From Calamus simplicifolius (lineage: Eukaryota > Streptophyta > Magnoliopsida > Arecales > Arecaceae), in contig UESW01005080.1 in the NCBI GenBank assembly GCA_900491605.1, forward strand, positions 272,537-336,536: a stretch of 64,000 bases of DNA, in the 5' to 3' direction. The notes beneath the pieces were generated by a model, which ran no database searches, had not been told where the DNA came from, and saw only the letters and a list, made by a program, of their open reading frames with translations. Positions 11,151 through 22,896 of the stretch are shown here, piece after piece (the stretch's first letter is position 1; each line of letters starts with the position of its first letter). The translations under genes and the position numbers were made by a program.

Positions 11151-11232
11151 AAGATTTTCGGCGGACAGCTCGTGGCGTAATAGGAAAGTGTCATGTGGTG
11201 AGGCCTCAATTATTGTTGTCCGGAGATGGGGG

Positions 11233-11240
11233 TATAAAAG
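11233..11240 (+). promoter_or_regulatory. TATA box before the gypsy-type gag-like reading
   Basis: TATAAAAG in a GC-rich setting, followed by a C/T-rich leader (11280-11330) and by the start codon at 11384. Plausible promoter of the element's transcript. Confidence 0.5.
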
Positions 11241-11383
11241 CGCCCCAAGGGCTTGGGAAAGCTTTTACATTGCCATCGCCTTCTTCCAGCTTTCCTTCTC
11301 CTAAATTCTTCTGCAACCTGAGCCCCTTTTTGTCTTCAAATTCTATTTGATTTCCAGGTTAGTTTCATCTTTCATTTTCATCC

Positions 11384-13170
11384 ATGGACCGCCGTGCCGT
11401 TAGGGAGGGTAAGAGACCTATAGTAAAAACATCCCATTCCAATAGTGAAGACCAAACCCCTTCAGTTAGCCAGATGCCCCGGTCGGTGGGTGGCGTTACC
11501 ATCCGCGATCGATCGACAACAACCGGACCTCCTTCTTCCTCAGCCTCCCCTATTAGGGCAGTTCCCGTGTCCTCCCGCCATCCGGGACAACCTCCGGCGG
11601 TGAGTCTTGATCCAGCAGGTCCGTTAGGAGTAGCCTCAACTGTGACCCCCAAAGACGTAGAGGCCATTAGGGCTAAGTACATGGTCCCCGCTTCATTCAT
11701 TTGTCTGCGTCGGGACCCAAAGATAGAGTGACCTCCACCTACCCTGGTCGGGTCGTCTATATGAGGAATTTTTTCGGTGCGGGCTGCGCCTTCCTTTCCA
11801 CCCCTTTTTCCTGAACCTTTTAGACAGGTATAGGCTAGTGCCGGCGCAGTTGACTCCGAACTCGATTCGGATCATTTGTGCCTTTGTCATTCTTTGTTAT
11901 TCCAGGAGGCTCAGCCCGGGCTATCACTGTTCCGGGCTTTCTACAAGCTCCACTGCCAAGGTGAGAGGGCCTGGTGGGCTTTCACCGCCAGGCCAGGTAG
12001 GGCCTTCCCCCTAGGTCTTCCATCCAAGATTAGGGGATGAAAATCCGCTTCCTTTTTGCCCATGTCGAGGGGGTAAGGACCGATTGGATGGAGCCGGACA
12101 CCAACTCCAATGATAATGCCACCGTGGGGAAGAGAGATAGGGAACTCTTCACCCAATTGTCCAACTGCCAAATCCCTGGCTACAAGGAACTCCTGTCCTA
12201 AGAGAACTGATAGAAGCCGAGTTGGCCCCGCAATTGGTGAGCACGATGCCCGATTCCTTCTGTCTCGACCGGAAGATTGCTATACGTTATTGCTAACATT
12301 CTCGTTTTTGGATGCAGCGATGAAGTTCTTCGCTGGTGCATTTGAAGCCGCCTTGAAACAAAAGAGGCCGGCAACTGGGGAAATGTCAAGGCCGGTGAAG
12401 AAAGCTCGAAGGAAGGAGCGGGCCGAGCCGGCTCAAGCCGCTAAAGTCCCTAAGGCTCCAACGCCTGCAGAGGAGCCGACTGAGGAAGCGCCGGTTAGAG
12501 AAGTGGTCCCGAGGCCGACCGGGACCGAGATAGCGGAAGGAGAGATTCCGGTCACCACCAAAGCCGCCGTTGTGATTGTGGACCTTGAAGAGGAAGCCCC
12601 TGCCACCATTGACCTGCCCGAGGTGGGGCAGGTTACAGTTCGTCAGCCCTCCAGCTGCCGCCGAGCCAGAGAGTGTTCCCCCAACTGCCGGAGAAGGGGA
12701 GCTAGTCGCCAGAAGGTCCAGAGCTGGGATGGAGGCGACGGAGAAGCAGAGGGATGAGCCGGGGAGCTCATCCCAACAATCAGCGTGCCACCGACTCGCC
12801 CTCGGGCTGAAGGGCCACAGGAGAAGATGGTGCAGCCAGCACCCGTGCTCAGCTCGATGACAGACGCTAGGTAGGCCACCTGTCTCTTGTCGAAGTTTCG
12901 GACTGCCGAGTCCGAGCAGGAGACGCGGGGGATGAGCCACTCTGCGCTCCTAGATATGGTGATGGTCTCCGTTGTCCAGGTAATCCTTTGAGTTCCTTTT
13001 GTTTTCGGACGTATCTTCTGATATCTCAGTCTTCTTGTGGTTAACATATTCCTCTGCTGCAGATGACCAATGGTGCAATCGCCCTACATGAGGCGATGTC
13101 TCATTCCACAGATGTGCTTATAAAGTCCATGGCGTGGGCCAATAAGTACAAGAAGGAGAGCATGCCGTAG
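11384..13170 (+). pseudogene. Gag-like protein of a gypsy-type element (putative gypsy type transposon domain), broken
   Basis: The first open stretch (115 codons, MDRRAVREGKRPIV) is rich in Ser, Pro and Thr and ends at 11731. In another frame at about 11780-11930 the diagnostic 'putative gypsy type transposon' domain appears: GLRLPFHPFF, DRYRLVPAQLTPNS, AFVILCY. Downstream are MKFFAGAFEAALKQKRP (from 12320) and an acidic Pro/Glu-rich stretch, then at about 13062-13150 an ALHEAMSHSTDVLIKSMAWA helix and a premature stop. These proteins are the gag-like products of large Ty3/gypsy-related elements; no protease or polymerase follows here. Several frameshifts and stops make it a relic. Confidence 0.65.
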
Positions 13171-13194
13171 TCCTAGAGCCTTGCTTGACTTCAT

Positions 13195-13480
13195 CAGGAG
13201 GCCAAGGCCCGGGAGGAGAACCTGGCCTCGAGCTTCAGCCTTGGCCTCAGGCATCAACATTGGCCTCGGCCTCGAGCTTCAACCTCAGACTCGGCCTCGA
13301 GCGTTAACATCGGCCTCGGCCTTGAGCTTCAACCTCGGCCTCGGCCTCGAGCGTCGGCCTCGGCCTTAGCCTCGAGCTTCAACCTCGGCCTCAAGCGTCA
13401 GCATCGGCCTCGGCCTCGGCCTCAAGCATCAACGTCGGCCTTGGCCTTGAGCTTCAGTCTCGGCCTATGTCTCGAGCCTC
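13195..13480. repeat. CCTCGGCCTCGAGC tandem repeats
   Basis: Short degenerate tandem repeats of CCTCGGCCTCGAGC with AACCT/GCGTC variants. They lie just upstream of LTR-like sequence and resemble, in position, the U3 repeats at 10570-10910. Confidence 0.8.
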
Positions 13481-13499
13481 CATTTTGATCAGGCCATCG

Positions 13500-14019
13500 G
13501 GGCTGGCGACCTGCTGCCTCGAGCCACCTGACACGTCCATGTGGCTCACCAACGCCTGCAGCAGCCACATAACCCATCATTCGCCTACAACAGTGCGTGG
13601 CCATACCCTGTAACGGAGCACGCCAAATGCCACCATATCCGCCTGCCACCCATAGTGCCGTACTCGAAAGATGGCAGGCGAGGAGGGACACCTCTGACAA
13701 GCGGTTGCGATCCATCGCTATCAGTCTTTCTTTTCGTCCATTAGTGGACAAAGGCACTTTGAAGTCAGCAACCTTCTGGAAGTGAGAAAAGAGAGATCGC
13801 CGAACATGTATAAAAGCCCACACATACAACGAGGGAAGGATCCTAAACTTCAGTTCTCTAGCTCATATCTGCTAGTTAACTCTTGTCTGTTCCCGAGTGA
13901 CTGACTTGAGCATCGGAGGGTCCACCGGAGCATCGGTCTCCGAGGACTTTTCTTGCAGGAGCACGACGAAGAAGACCTCCATTTCCCTGGCATTCAAGGA
14001 ACGTGACTTGGCAGCAACA
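13500..14019 (+). repeat. LTR-like R/U5 end of the gypsy-type element
   Basis: TATAAAAG (13809-13816) is followed by the LTR phrase at about 13911-13931 and a CA-ending stretch (GCAGCAACA, ending at 14019), after which the base composition drops to AT-rich flank. It is interpreted as the 3' LTR of the element whose gag-like gene lies at 11384-13170. A matching 5' LTR in the same orientation was not found. Confidence 0.45.
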
Positions 14020-14139
14020 GGGTATAATTTTTCTTAATCCAAATTATATCTAGAAGAAAATGAAAATATTAAATTAGAAAATCTAGGCCTGATTCGCTTT
14101 TCAAATTGGGTTCAATTTTTGATCTTGCTGGATTAAACG

Positions 14140-14552
14140 ATTCGAGTTTGGCCTGACCAATCGAGTCAAGAACGGAATGGATCGAGGGTACATAGACTAA
14201 ATCCATTTGCGACCCGATGCTCTTAAAAAATATTTTAAATATCCACTCATCATATATCGACGCTCCACTTTCCATCATACGTCCTCCGACGGTGGAGGGA
14301 GCAAGAAATACCGATGGACAGCAGCAATTAATTTTTACAAGTTTAAGGCAGAGTATAAGTGGAAAATAAATATTATAACAAACTTTCGTCGGTGGTAAAG
14401 CTTACATTGTACTATGTACCCTTTCGTACTTCATAAAAGAAATTTTACAAGGCCATAATCCATAATATAAACCTAACTTCCTTCATGTCCTAAATCCATG
14501 AGCTTGAGTTGATCCACAGACGTTAACCTTTGACGAGATCTTTCAAGGTCGC
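14140..14552 (-). repeat. Minus-strand unit copy A, part 1 (distal end)
   Basis: Homologous to 33361-33760 and 61832-62231 (for example AAGTGGAAAATAAATATTAT and GCTTGAGTTGATCCACAGAC). It ends at GTCGC, where the chromovirus inserted, and resumes at 22784. The unit reads as gene-like on the minus strand (see copy C). Confidence 0.8.
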
Positions 14553-16857
14553 TGTAGTACCCGGTTCCCGGTTCATGTGAACCAGGTCCAGGACTTGGTT
14601 CTGTGCTGTCTGACGCTTCGCTCTCAGCAAAGCGCTTCATTTTCTCGGACCCTTAAACTGAAGCGTTACGCAGGGGATTATATATGTGATGGAGGGAGAC
14701 TCCCTCCATCATCCTGGCTTCCGTTTCCTTCAGGTAATCCCCTGGCCTCTGAAGAGAGAGAGAGAGAGAGAGAGAGAGAGCATGAGAGACAGAGAGAGCG
14801 CGAGAGACAGAGAGATGAAAGAGAGCAAGAGAGAGGGAGGCCGGCCGATTCTTGGTTCAGGCCCGGCGGCGTGCTCGCCGCCTCGCCGGGCCTGAGCTTC
14901 GGCCGGTGACCCCGCCGGCACCGGGGGAGGTGTCTGACGGGGTGGTGGTGGAGAGAGAGAAGAGAGAGAGGGCCAATCGGCCCTTCTCTGCGGTGGCGGA
15001 AGCCGAACTGGTTGGTTCAGGCCCGGCGGCGTGCTATCCGCCTCGCTGGGCCTGAGCTCTGGCCTGTCACCTCCACTGGCACCGGGCGTGCATCCGATGG
15101 AGGTCTGGCCGGCCAAGGTGGCCGGCCATGCCGCCGGCACAGTAACGTGCCGCGCGGATGTGAGAGAGAAAAAGAGAGAAATTGAGAGAGAGAAGGGGAG
15201 ATTGGTGGCTGATCGCGGCGGCGGCCGGCTCTGGCCCGACCACCGACGGCCGGGCCACCCTCAATTTGTCCGGTGGTAGCTCTGGCCGCCGGCATGAAAC
15301 CTGTCCCCTGTTCGGTGAAACAGGGGATCGGGATGGCTTTGGTTGAATTGGGCCGGCTGGGCCGGCCGGTTCAGGGCCAATTGGGCCGTACAACGAATAG
15401 ATTTGGGGCTGATTTTTGGGCCCCGTAGTGGGCCGGGATTAGCAAAATAATTATATGGCTAGAATCTGGGTTAATTCTTGTTTCTTGGGGTATTTTTACT
15501 TCCCTAATTGAGTGTGTATAGTGGGAGATATTCGAGCCCAAAGTTGGGCCCGTAAACTAGTCTGGGTAGAATTCTAAGGGTCATTTTAATATTCTTATTC
15601 TAATAAATTAATTGTGTAAAATGATCCTGTAGGTGCTCAGACATCTGACTAGCTGATATATATACCTGTTGGATTACGTACTGAGGTAAGTAAGCCAGTT
15701 ATCAGTATTTAATAAATTATATGAATATTTAAATTATGAATTATATTGTGACATGAAGAATTGTTATGGATATTGGCTAAATTGTAAGTAGATGAATATT
15801 ATGAATACATTGTTGTTTATGTGCTATGATTGAGAATGATTTCATATGTGGACGTTATGCATGAGAGATGCAGTTATTATGACATTGATGTGATATATTA
15901 CATGCAATTGTTATGTAAGTATAATCAAATGTTTATGCAATATAAAGATGTTATTGATATGTTTGTGAATGATGTGAGGTACTGTTATGTGTCGCCACGG
16001 TTCTCCTTTATCATGTCATACCACACACACATCTAGAGGATGTGTTCTGATGATTTATGCCACACACATCTAGAGGATGTGTTCTGATGATTTATGCCAC
16101 ATACACGTCTAGAGGATGTGTTCTGTTTATTTATGCCATTCACACATCTAGAGGATGTGTTCTGCTTGGTCCGAGATGGCATCACGCATCTAGAGGATGT
16201 GTTCTGAGTTACTATGAGGTGGCATCACACATCTAGAGGATGTGTTCTGCTTGGTTCGAGGTGGCATCACACATATAGAGTATGTGTTCTGGTGGATTAT
16301 GATATGGCGTGACCCTGGTATCTGGACCCTTTCAGTAGGGGGATGCTTGTTGGTACACTATTGGGATATTGCAGGGCCGTGGGTCACATTTACCACTACC
16401 ATTGAGGGTATAAACAGTGGGTTTACTTACATTGCATGTTTGAGTATTTGTGGAATGTTTAAGCATGCAAATCATTTATGTGCTTATAGATTGTTATGCT
16501 ATGAATTGACTATATAACGTGGCTTACTTATTGAGTGTAAGCTCATAAAAATCTTACAAAATTTTTGTCAGAGCCACGAGATTGAAGATGGATGGTTGGG
16601 GTGATGGATCATCTATTAAATAAATCAAGACCCATTATTTTGTTGTAACCCCAGTACTACTTATGTGTAGGGCTTGATGCCCAAACCTTATTATTGTGGT
16701 GTGTAAGGGTTTGTAACCCAAAACTTTTGTACTCAGTGATGAATTTGGCTTGATTATATATATAATGGTGTTATGTGTAAAAATTTTGTGACGCCTTGTG
16801 TGCCCGGCACGCGGCGGGTTGTCACCCTAGCCCGATATTTGGGTCTGGGGCGTGACA
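14553..16857 (+). repeat. 5' LTR of the chromovirus
   Basis: 2305 bp, TGTAG...TGACA. It contains a (GA)n stretch at 14753-14840, GC-rich segments that give spurious open frames, and seven palindromic 38-43 bp repeats at 16021-16295. Confidence 0.93.
16021..16295. repeat. Seven LTR-internal repeats with a palindromic core (5' LTR)
   Basis: Units of 38-43 bp share CACATCTAGAGGATGTGTTCTG, whose ACACATC...GATGTGT arms are self-complementary; spacers vary. The seventh copy is changed (ACATATAGAGTATGTGT) but both arms remain complementary. They are repeated in the 3' LTR at 21948-22222. Confidence 0.9.
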
Positions 16858-16864
16858 GCTTTAG

Positions 16865-16876
16865 TGGTATCAGAGC
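16865..16876 (+). promoter_or_regulatory. Primer binding site, initiator-Met tRNA type
   Basis: TGGTATCAGAGC, seven bases after the 5' LTR, is the standard plant primer site complementary to the 3' end of initiator methionine tRNA. Confidence 0.93.
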
Positions 16877-16965
16877 TCAGTTATGACATGGACATATTGA
16901 CATGATAACACGTAGAGAACATATTTTGATGACATTATACTTAGAGAAACCTGACACTTTAGCTT

Positions 16966-19900
16966 ATGATGATATTAACCACAACTAATTTAACAGGAAT
17001 GATTAAGATAGGCAATGATTATGCTCAGACTCTAATTGATCCGGGTGCCACACATTCGTTTATATCTGACACCTACCTTGGCAAGAATGCATCATTGACA
17101 TCTGAACCTCTAGACCATGAATTACACATTGCCTTTCCAAATGGTGATACTATGAAAGTTGATACTGTATGCAAATCCTGCTTGATTATCATTGAGGATA
17201 GGAAGCTGAATGCCAATCTTATTGTCCTTCCACTGAAATTCTTTGATGTTATCCTTGGCATGGATTGGTTAGCTTCCTATCATGCTTCTGTAGACTGTTT
17301 CAGGAAGATCGTCAACTTCAAAATTCCTTGTCAGCCCGAATTTAGTTTTACTGGTGGCCAGAAACTTCTAGCCTCAGTGTTTATTTCGGCACTACAGGCT
17401 GAAAAGTATCTGAGGAGTGGTGGCCAAGTATTTCTTGCTGTTATTAATGATCTTCAAAAGAAAGAGGCCAAGTTGGAGGATATTCCTATAGCTAGAGAAT
17501 TCCCTGATGTCTTTCCGGATGAATTATCGGAGTTGCCCCCTGACCGGGAGGTTGAGTTCTCCATTGATTTGATTCCTGGAACTGGACCTATATCCAAGGC
17601 CCCTTATCGTATGGCCCCGGCTGAGCTAAAAGAGTTGAAGGACCAATTGCAGGAACTCCTAGATCGGGGATTTATCAGGCCTAGTGCTTCTCCTTGGGGT
17701 GCTCCAGTTCTATTTGTTAAGAAGAAGGATGACAGTCTTCGTCTATGCATTGATTACCGGGAAATTAACAAGGTGACAGTGCGAAATAAGTACCCTTTGC
17801 CGAGGATTGATGACTTGTTTGACCAACTTCAAGGAGCTCGGGTATTCTCTAAGATTGATCTCAGGTCAGGTTATCATCAGCTTAAAGTCAAGGATGGGGA
17901 TGTGCCTAAGACAGCTTTCAGAACTAGATATGGCCATTATGAGTTTTTGGTGATGCCGTTTGGTTTGACTAATGCCCCGCAGCGTTCATGGATTTGATGA
18001 ACAGAATATTTAGGTCATACTTGGATTAGTTTGTGGTTGTATTTATTGATGATATTTTGATCTATTCTAAGAGTCTCAGGGAGCATGAGGATCACTTGAG
18101 GATTGTGCTTCAGACTCTTCGGGAGAAGAAGCTTTATGCCAAGCTGCAGAAGTGTGAGTTTTGGTTGGACCAAGTAGCTTTCTTGGGTCACGTAATTTCT
18201 ATGAATGACATTTATGTGGACCCGAAGAAGATTGAAGCTATTATTAGCTGGAGCCGACCTTCTAATGTGGCTGAAGTCAGAAGCTTCTTGGGGCTAGCCG
18301 GGTATTATCGAAAATTTGTGGAAGACTTCTCTCGCATCGCTCTACCCCTAACTCGTTTAACCCAGAAACGAGTAAAGTTTGACTGGTCAGAGGAGTGTGA
18401 GGAAAGTTTTTAGGAGCTAAAGCAGCGTTTGGTATCAGCTCCCATCCTTGTTCTTCCGACAGGATCTGAGGGTTTTACACTTTATACTGATGCCTCTCAG
18501 AAAGGATTGGGATGTGTCCTAATGCAGAATGGAAAGGTGATAGCCTATGCTTCCAGACAGCTGAAGCCTTATGAGCAGAACTATCCTACTCATGATCTGG
18601 AATTAGCTGCGGTGGTTTTTGCTTTGAAGATTTGGCGGCATTATCTCTATGGGGTGTCGTGTGATGTGTATACAGACCATAAGAGTCTAAAATATATCTT
18701 CACACAGAAGGAGCTCAATTTGAGGCAGAGGAGGTGGTTGGAACTTCTGAAGGACTATGATCTGAATCTACATTATCATCCAGGGAAGGCTAATATTGTG
18801 GCTGATGCTTTGAGTAGGAAGACCTCTTCTGAGTTAGCTGCTATGCTTACCTCCCAGCCTCACATTCTGAAGGACCTCGAGAGGTGGGAGATTGGACTGA
18901 GAGTACAGCAGTCTGATGGACTTGTTGCTGCACTTATTCTTCAGCCGACTCTTATTGTCAGAATTAAGTCCTCCCAGATGGAAGATCCAGATCTTCAAAG
19001 AATTAAAGTTGCTGTTCAGTCAGGAGATCAGAGTGGATTTTATGTAATGGATGATGGATCCCTGAGATTTGAAGGCAGACTTTGTGTACCTAGCAATGAG
19101 GAGTTGAAAGCCGAGATTTTGAGGGAGGCTCACTACTCTCCCTATACTGTGCATCCTGGTGGTACTAAAATGTATAGAGACTTAAAGGAGAATTTTTGGT
19201 GGAAAGGGATGAAGAGGGATATTGCTCAGTTTGTGGCCAAGTGCTTAGTATGTCAGCGGGTGAAGGCCGAGAATCAAAAACCTGCAGGACCTCTTCAATC
19301 TTTGATGATTCCTTAGTGGAAATGAGAAAAGATTACTATGGATTTTGTGACTGGTCTGCCCAAAACTCCTAGGAGTAATGATGCTGTTTGGGTTATTATG
19401 GACAGACTGACAAAGTCAGCTCATTTCCTACCTTTCAGAGTTGGAGTCTCGAGCGATAGATTGGCTAGCTTGTATTTGGAGCAGATTGTGAGACTCCATG
19501 GTGTTCCTGTCTCTATTGTATCTGACCGGGATACCAGATTTGTATCACAGTTTTGGAAGAGTCTTCATAAAGCCTTGTGGACCAAATTGAATTTCAGTAC
19601 GGCTTATCATCCCCAGTCAGACGGACAGTTAGAAAGGACCATACATATTCTAGAAGATATGTTGCGCGCCTGTGTAATGGACTTGGGTGGGGCTTGGGAT
19701 AACCACTTATCCTTGGTGGAGTTTGCTTATAACAATAGTTATCAAGCCAGTATCCAGATGGCCCCATTTGAGGCTTTGTATGGTAGGAGGTGCAGATCTC
19801 CTTTATGTTGGGATGACGTAGGGGAAAGAAAATTGCTAGGCCCTGAGCTAATCTAGCAGACAGTTGACAAGGTGCATTTGATTAGGGAGCATCTTTGTAC

Positions 19901-20393
19901 AGCTCAGAGCAGGCAAAAGAGTTATGCTGACGTCAGAAGAAGAGAGTTAGAATTTCAGGTTGAGGATCATGTTTTCTTAAGGGTATCACCAACCAAGGAT
20001 GTGATGAGATTCGGGATTAGAGGAAAGCTTAGTCCACGCTATATTAGACCTTTTGAGATCTTGAGCAATGTTGGGGAGGTTGCATACAGCTTAGCACTGC
20101 CTCCGATTTTATCTGGTGTTCATAATGTATTCCATGTATCTATGTTGAGGAAGTATGTTTCAGATCATAGTCATGTTATAGCTTATGAGCCTATTCAGTT
20201 GAGGAAGGATTTATCATATGAGGAACATCCTGTGCGTATCATGGACTGCAAGGATCAGGTTCTGAGGCGTCGTACCATCCCTTATGTCAAAGTTCAGTGG
20301 AATAATCACTCTGAGAGGGAGGCTACTTGGAAGCTGGAGGAAGAAATTAAAACGAAGTATCCACAATTATTTGAAGGTAATTTATCTATCTAA
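16966..20393 (+). pseudogene. Chromovirus pol (protease, RT, RNase H, integrase, chromodomain), broken
   Basis: The first frame (343 codons) has the aspartic protease motif DPGATHSF (about residues 25-32) and the RT start (KAPYRMAP, RLCIDYREINK, YPLPRIDDLFDQL). A 1-base loss at about 17980 breaks it after GLTNAP. RT continues at 18033 with the catalytic FIDDILIYS, then RNase H (YTDASQKGLG, YTDHKSLKYIF, ADALSR), the integrase zinc finger (His-His-Cys-Cys, CLVCQRVKAE) and core (MDFVTGLPKTP, LNFSTAYHPQSDGQ), and a chromodomain (VKVQWNNHSEREATWKLEEE). In-frame stops are at about 18027, 18411, 19315, 19324 and 19855; most match CAG to TAG. The normal product copies element RNA and integrates it, the chromodomain steering it to heterochromatin. 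This copy cannot do so. Confidence 0.92.
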
Positions 20394-20468
20394 GATTGTT
20401 GACCTTTGATTAATTTGATTGATCCGTAGTTATGAGGTCATGTATCAATTTCGAGGCCGAAATTTTTA

Positions 20469-20482
20469 TAAGGAGGGGAGGA
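20469..20482 (+). promoter_or_regulatory. Polypurine tract of the chromovirus
   Basis: AAGGAGGGGAGGA directly precedes the 3' LTR, the usual plus-strand DNA primer. Confidence 0.85.
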
Positions 20483-20679
20483 TGTAGTACCCGGTTCCTG
20501 GTTCATGTGAACCAGGTTCAGGACTTGATCCTGTGCTGTCTGACGCTTCGCTCTCAGCGAAGCGCTTTGTTTTCTCGGACCCTTAAACTGAAGCGTTACG
20601 CAGGGGATTATATATGTGATGGAGGGAGACTCCCTCCATCATCCTGGCTTCTGTTTCCTTCAGGTAATCCCCTGGCCTC

Positions 20680-20715
<36 letters not shown>

Positions 20716-22783
20716 ATGAGAGATAGAGAGAGCGCGAGAGACAGAGAGATGAAAGAGAGCAAGAGAAAGGGAGGCTGGCCGATTCTTGGTTCAGGCCCGG
20801 CGGCGTGCTCGCCGCCTCGCCGGGCCTGAGCTTCGGCCGGCGACCCCGCCGGCACCGGGGGAGGTGTCCAGCGGGGTGGTGGTGGAGAGAGAGAAGAGAG
20901 AGGGCCAATCGGCCCTTCTCTCGCGTGGTGGCGCCGCTGGTTGGTTCGGGCCCGGCGGCATGCTCGCCGCCTCGCCGGGCCTGAGCTCCAGCCTGTCGCC
21001 TCCACCGGCGCTGGGTGTGCATCCGGTGGAGGTCCGGCTGGCCAAGGTGGATGGCCGTGCCACCGGCACAGTAACGTGCTGCGCGGATGTGAGAGAGAAA
21101 AAGAGAGAAATTGAGAGAGAGAAGGGGAGATTGGTGGCCGACCGCGGCGGCGGCCGGCTCTGGCCCGGCCACCGGCGGCCGGGCCGCCCTCAATTTGGCC
21201 GGCGGCGGCCCTGGTCGCCAGCATGAAACCCGTCCCCTATTCGGTGAAACAGGGGATCGGGATGGCTTTGGCTGAATTGGGCCGGCTGGGCCGGCCGGTT
21301 CAGGGCCAATTGGGCCGTGCAGCGAACAGATTTGGGGCTTATTTTTGGGCCCCGTAATAGGCCGGGATTAGCAAAATAATTATATAGCTAGAATCTGAGT
21401 TAGTTCTAGTTTCTTGGGGTATTTTTACTTCCCCAATTGGGTGTGTATAGTGGGACATATTCGAGCCCAAAGTTGGGCCCGTGAACTAGTCTGGGTAGAA
21501 TTCTAAGGGTCATTTTAATATTCTTATTCTAATAAATTAATTGTGTAAAATGATCCTGTAGGTGCTCAGACATCTGACTAGCTGTTATATATACCTGTTG
21601 GATTGCGTACTGAGGTAAGTAAGCCAGTTATCAGTATTTAATAAATTATATGAATATTTAAATTGTGAATTATATTGTGACATAAAGAATTGTTTTGGAT
21701 ATTGGCTAAATTGTAAGTAGATGAATATTATGAATACATTGTTGTTTATGTGCTATGATTGAGAATGATTTCATATGTGGATGTTATGCATGAGAGATGC
21801 AGTTATTATGACATTGATGTGATATATTACATGTAATTGTTAAGTAAGTATAATCCACTGTTTATGCAATAAAGATGTTATTGATATGTTTGTGCATGAT
21901 GTGAGGTACTGTTATGTGTCGCCGCGGTTCTCCTTTATCATGTCATACCACACACACATCTAGAGGATGTGTTCTGATGATTTATGCCACACACATCTAG
22001 AGGATGTGTTCTGATGATTTATGCCACATACACGTCTAGAGGATGTGTTCTGTTTATTTATGTCATTCATACGTCTAGAGGATGTGTTCTGCTTGGTCCG
22101 AGATGGCATCACGCATCTAGAGGATGTGTTCTGAGTTGCTATGAGGTGGCATCACACATCTAGAGGATGTGTTCTGCTTGGTTCGAGGTGGCATCACACA
22201 TATAGAGTATGTGTTCTGGTGGATTATGATATGGCATGACCCTGGTATCTGGACCCTTTTAGTAGGGGGATGCTTGTTGGTACACTATTGGGATATTGCA
22301 GGGTCGTGGGTCACATTTACAACTACCATTGAGGGTATAAACAGTGGGTTTTACTTACATTGCATGTTTGAGTATTTGTGGAATGTTTAAGCATGCAAAT
22401 CATTTATGTGCTTATAGATTGTTATGCTATGAATTGACTGTATAACGTGGCTTACTTATTGAGTGTAAGCTCATAAAAATCTTACAATATTTTGTCAGAG
22501 CCACGAGATTGAAGATGGATGGTTGGGGTGATGGATCTTCTATTAAATAAATTAAGACCCATTATTTTGTTTTAACCCCAGTACTACTTATGTGTAGGGC
22601 TTGATGCCCAAACCTTATTGTTGTGGTGTGTAAGGGTTTGTAACCCAAAACTTTTGTACTCAGTGATGAATTTGGCTTTATTATATATAATGGTGTTATG
22701 TGTGAAAAATTTTGTGATGCCTTGCGTGCCCGGCATACGGCAGGTTGTCATCCTAGCCCGATATTTGGGTCTGGGGCATGACA
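20483..22783 (+). repeat. 3' LTR of the chromovirus
   Basis: 2301 bp, homologous to 14553-16857 along its whole length, with scattered transitions and small indels. The (GA)n tract and the seven palindromic repeats are retained. Confidence 0.93.
21948..22222. repeat. Seven LTR-internal repeats with a palindromic core (3' LTR)
   Basis: Same array as at 16021-16295. Unit number and order are unchanged, with a few substitutions. Confidence 0.88.
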
Positions 22784-22896
22784 GTTGCCGAAGACATTCA
22801 TGACATCCCTCCATATATCAAACCACTCCAAAAAGGGAATTCCGGCTCCGCTAGAAAGAACTCATATGGAGATGGCGAGCAAGTTGAAGAAGAGGT
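22784..22896 (-). repeat. Minus-strand unit copy A, part 2
   Basis: Continues part 1 after the chromovirus (CCGAAGACATTC..., TTCCGGCTCCGCTAG). It ends at GAGGT, where the Copia derivative inserted, and resumes at 26554. Confidence 0.8.

Larger units (their letters stand above)
14553..22783 (+). mobile_element. Ty3/gypsy chromovirus (Tekay/Del-like), gag deleted
   Basis: Both LTRs (2305 and 2301 bp) begin TGTAGTACCC and end TGACA. The element is flanked by GTCGC (14548-14552) and GTTGC (22784-22788), a 5-bp target duplication with one change; the empty site survives at about 27350 (GGTCGCCGAAGAC). The internal region is only about 3.6 kb: the primer site is followed within about 100 bp by protease, so gag is missing. 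In the first about 205 aligned bases the LTRs differ at nine sites, all transitions. The polymerase order PR-RT-RNaseH-IN plus a C-terminal chromodomain puts it in the chromovirus clade; the Tekay/Del assignment rests on overall resemblance. Confidence 0.93.

Noticed and set aside
15830..16036. 68-codon frame MRMISYVDVMHE in the chromovirus LTR
   Set aside because: Not preserved in the 3' LTR (frame lost by a small indel near 21870) and without a domain.
16021..16295. Regularly spaced repeats resembling a CRISPR array
   Set aside because: Plant LTR context, spacers similar to each other, and the array is duplicated in the second LTR.
20583..21226. Ser/Leu-rich frames of up to 213 codons in the chromovirus LTR
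   Set aside because: They arise from the (GA)n tract and GC-rich LTR sequence, and the same frames occur in the other LTR.
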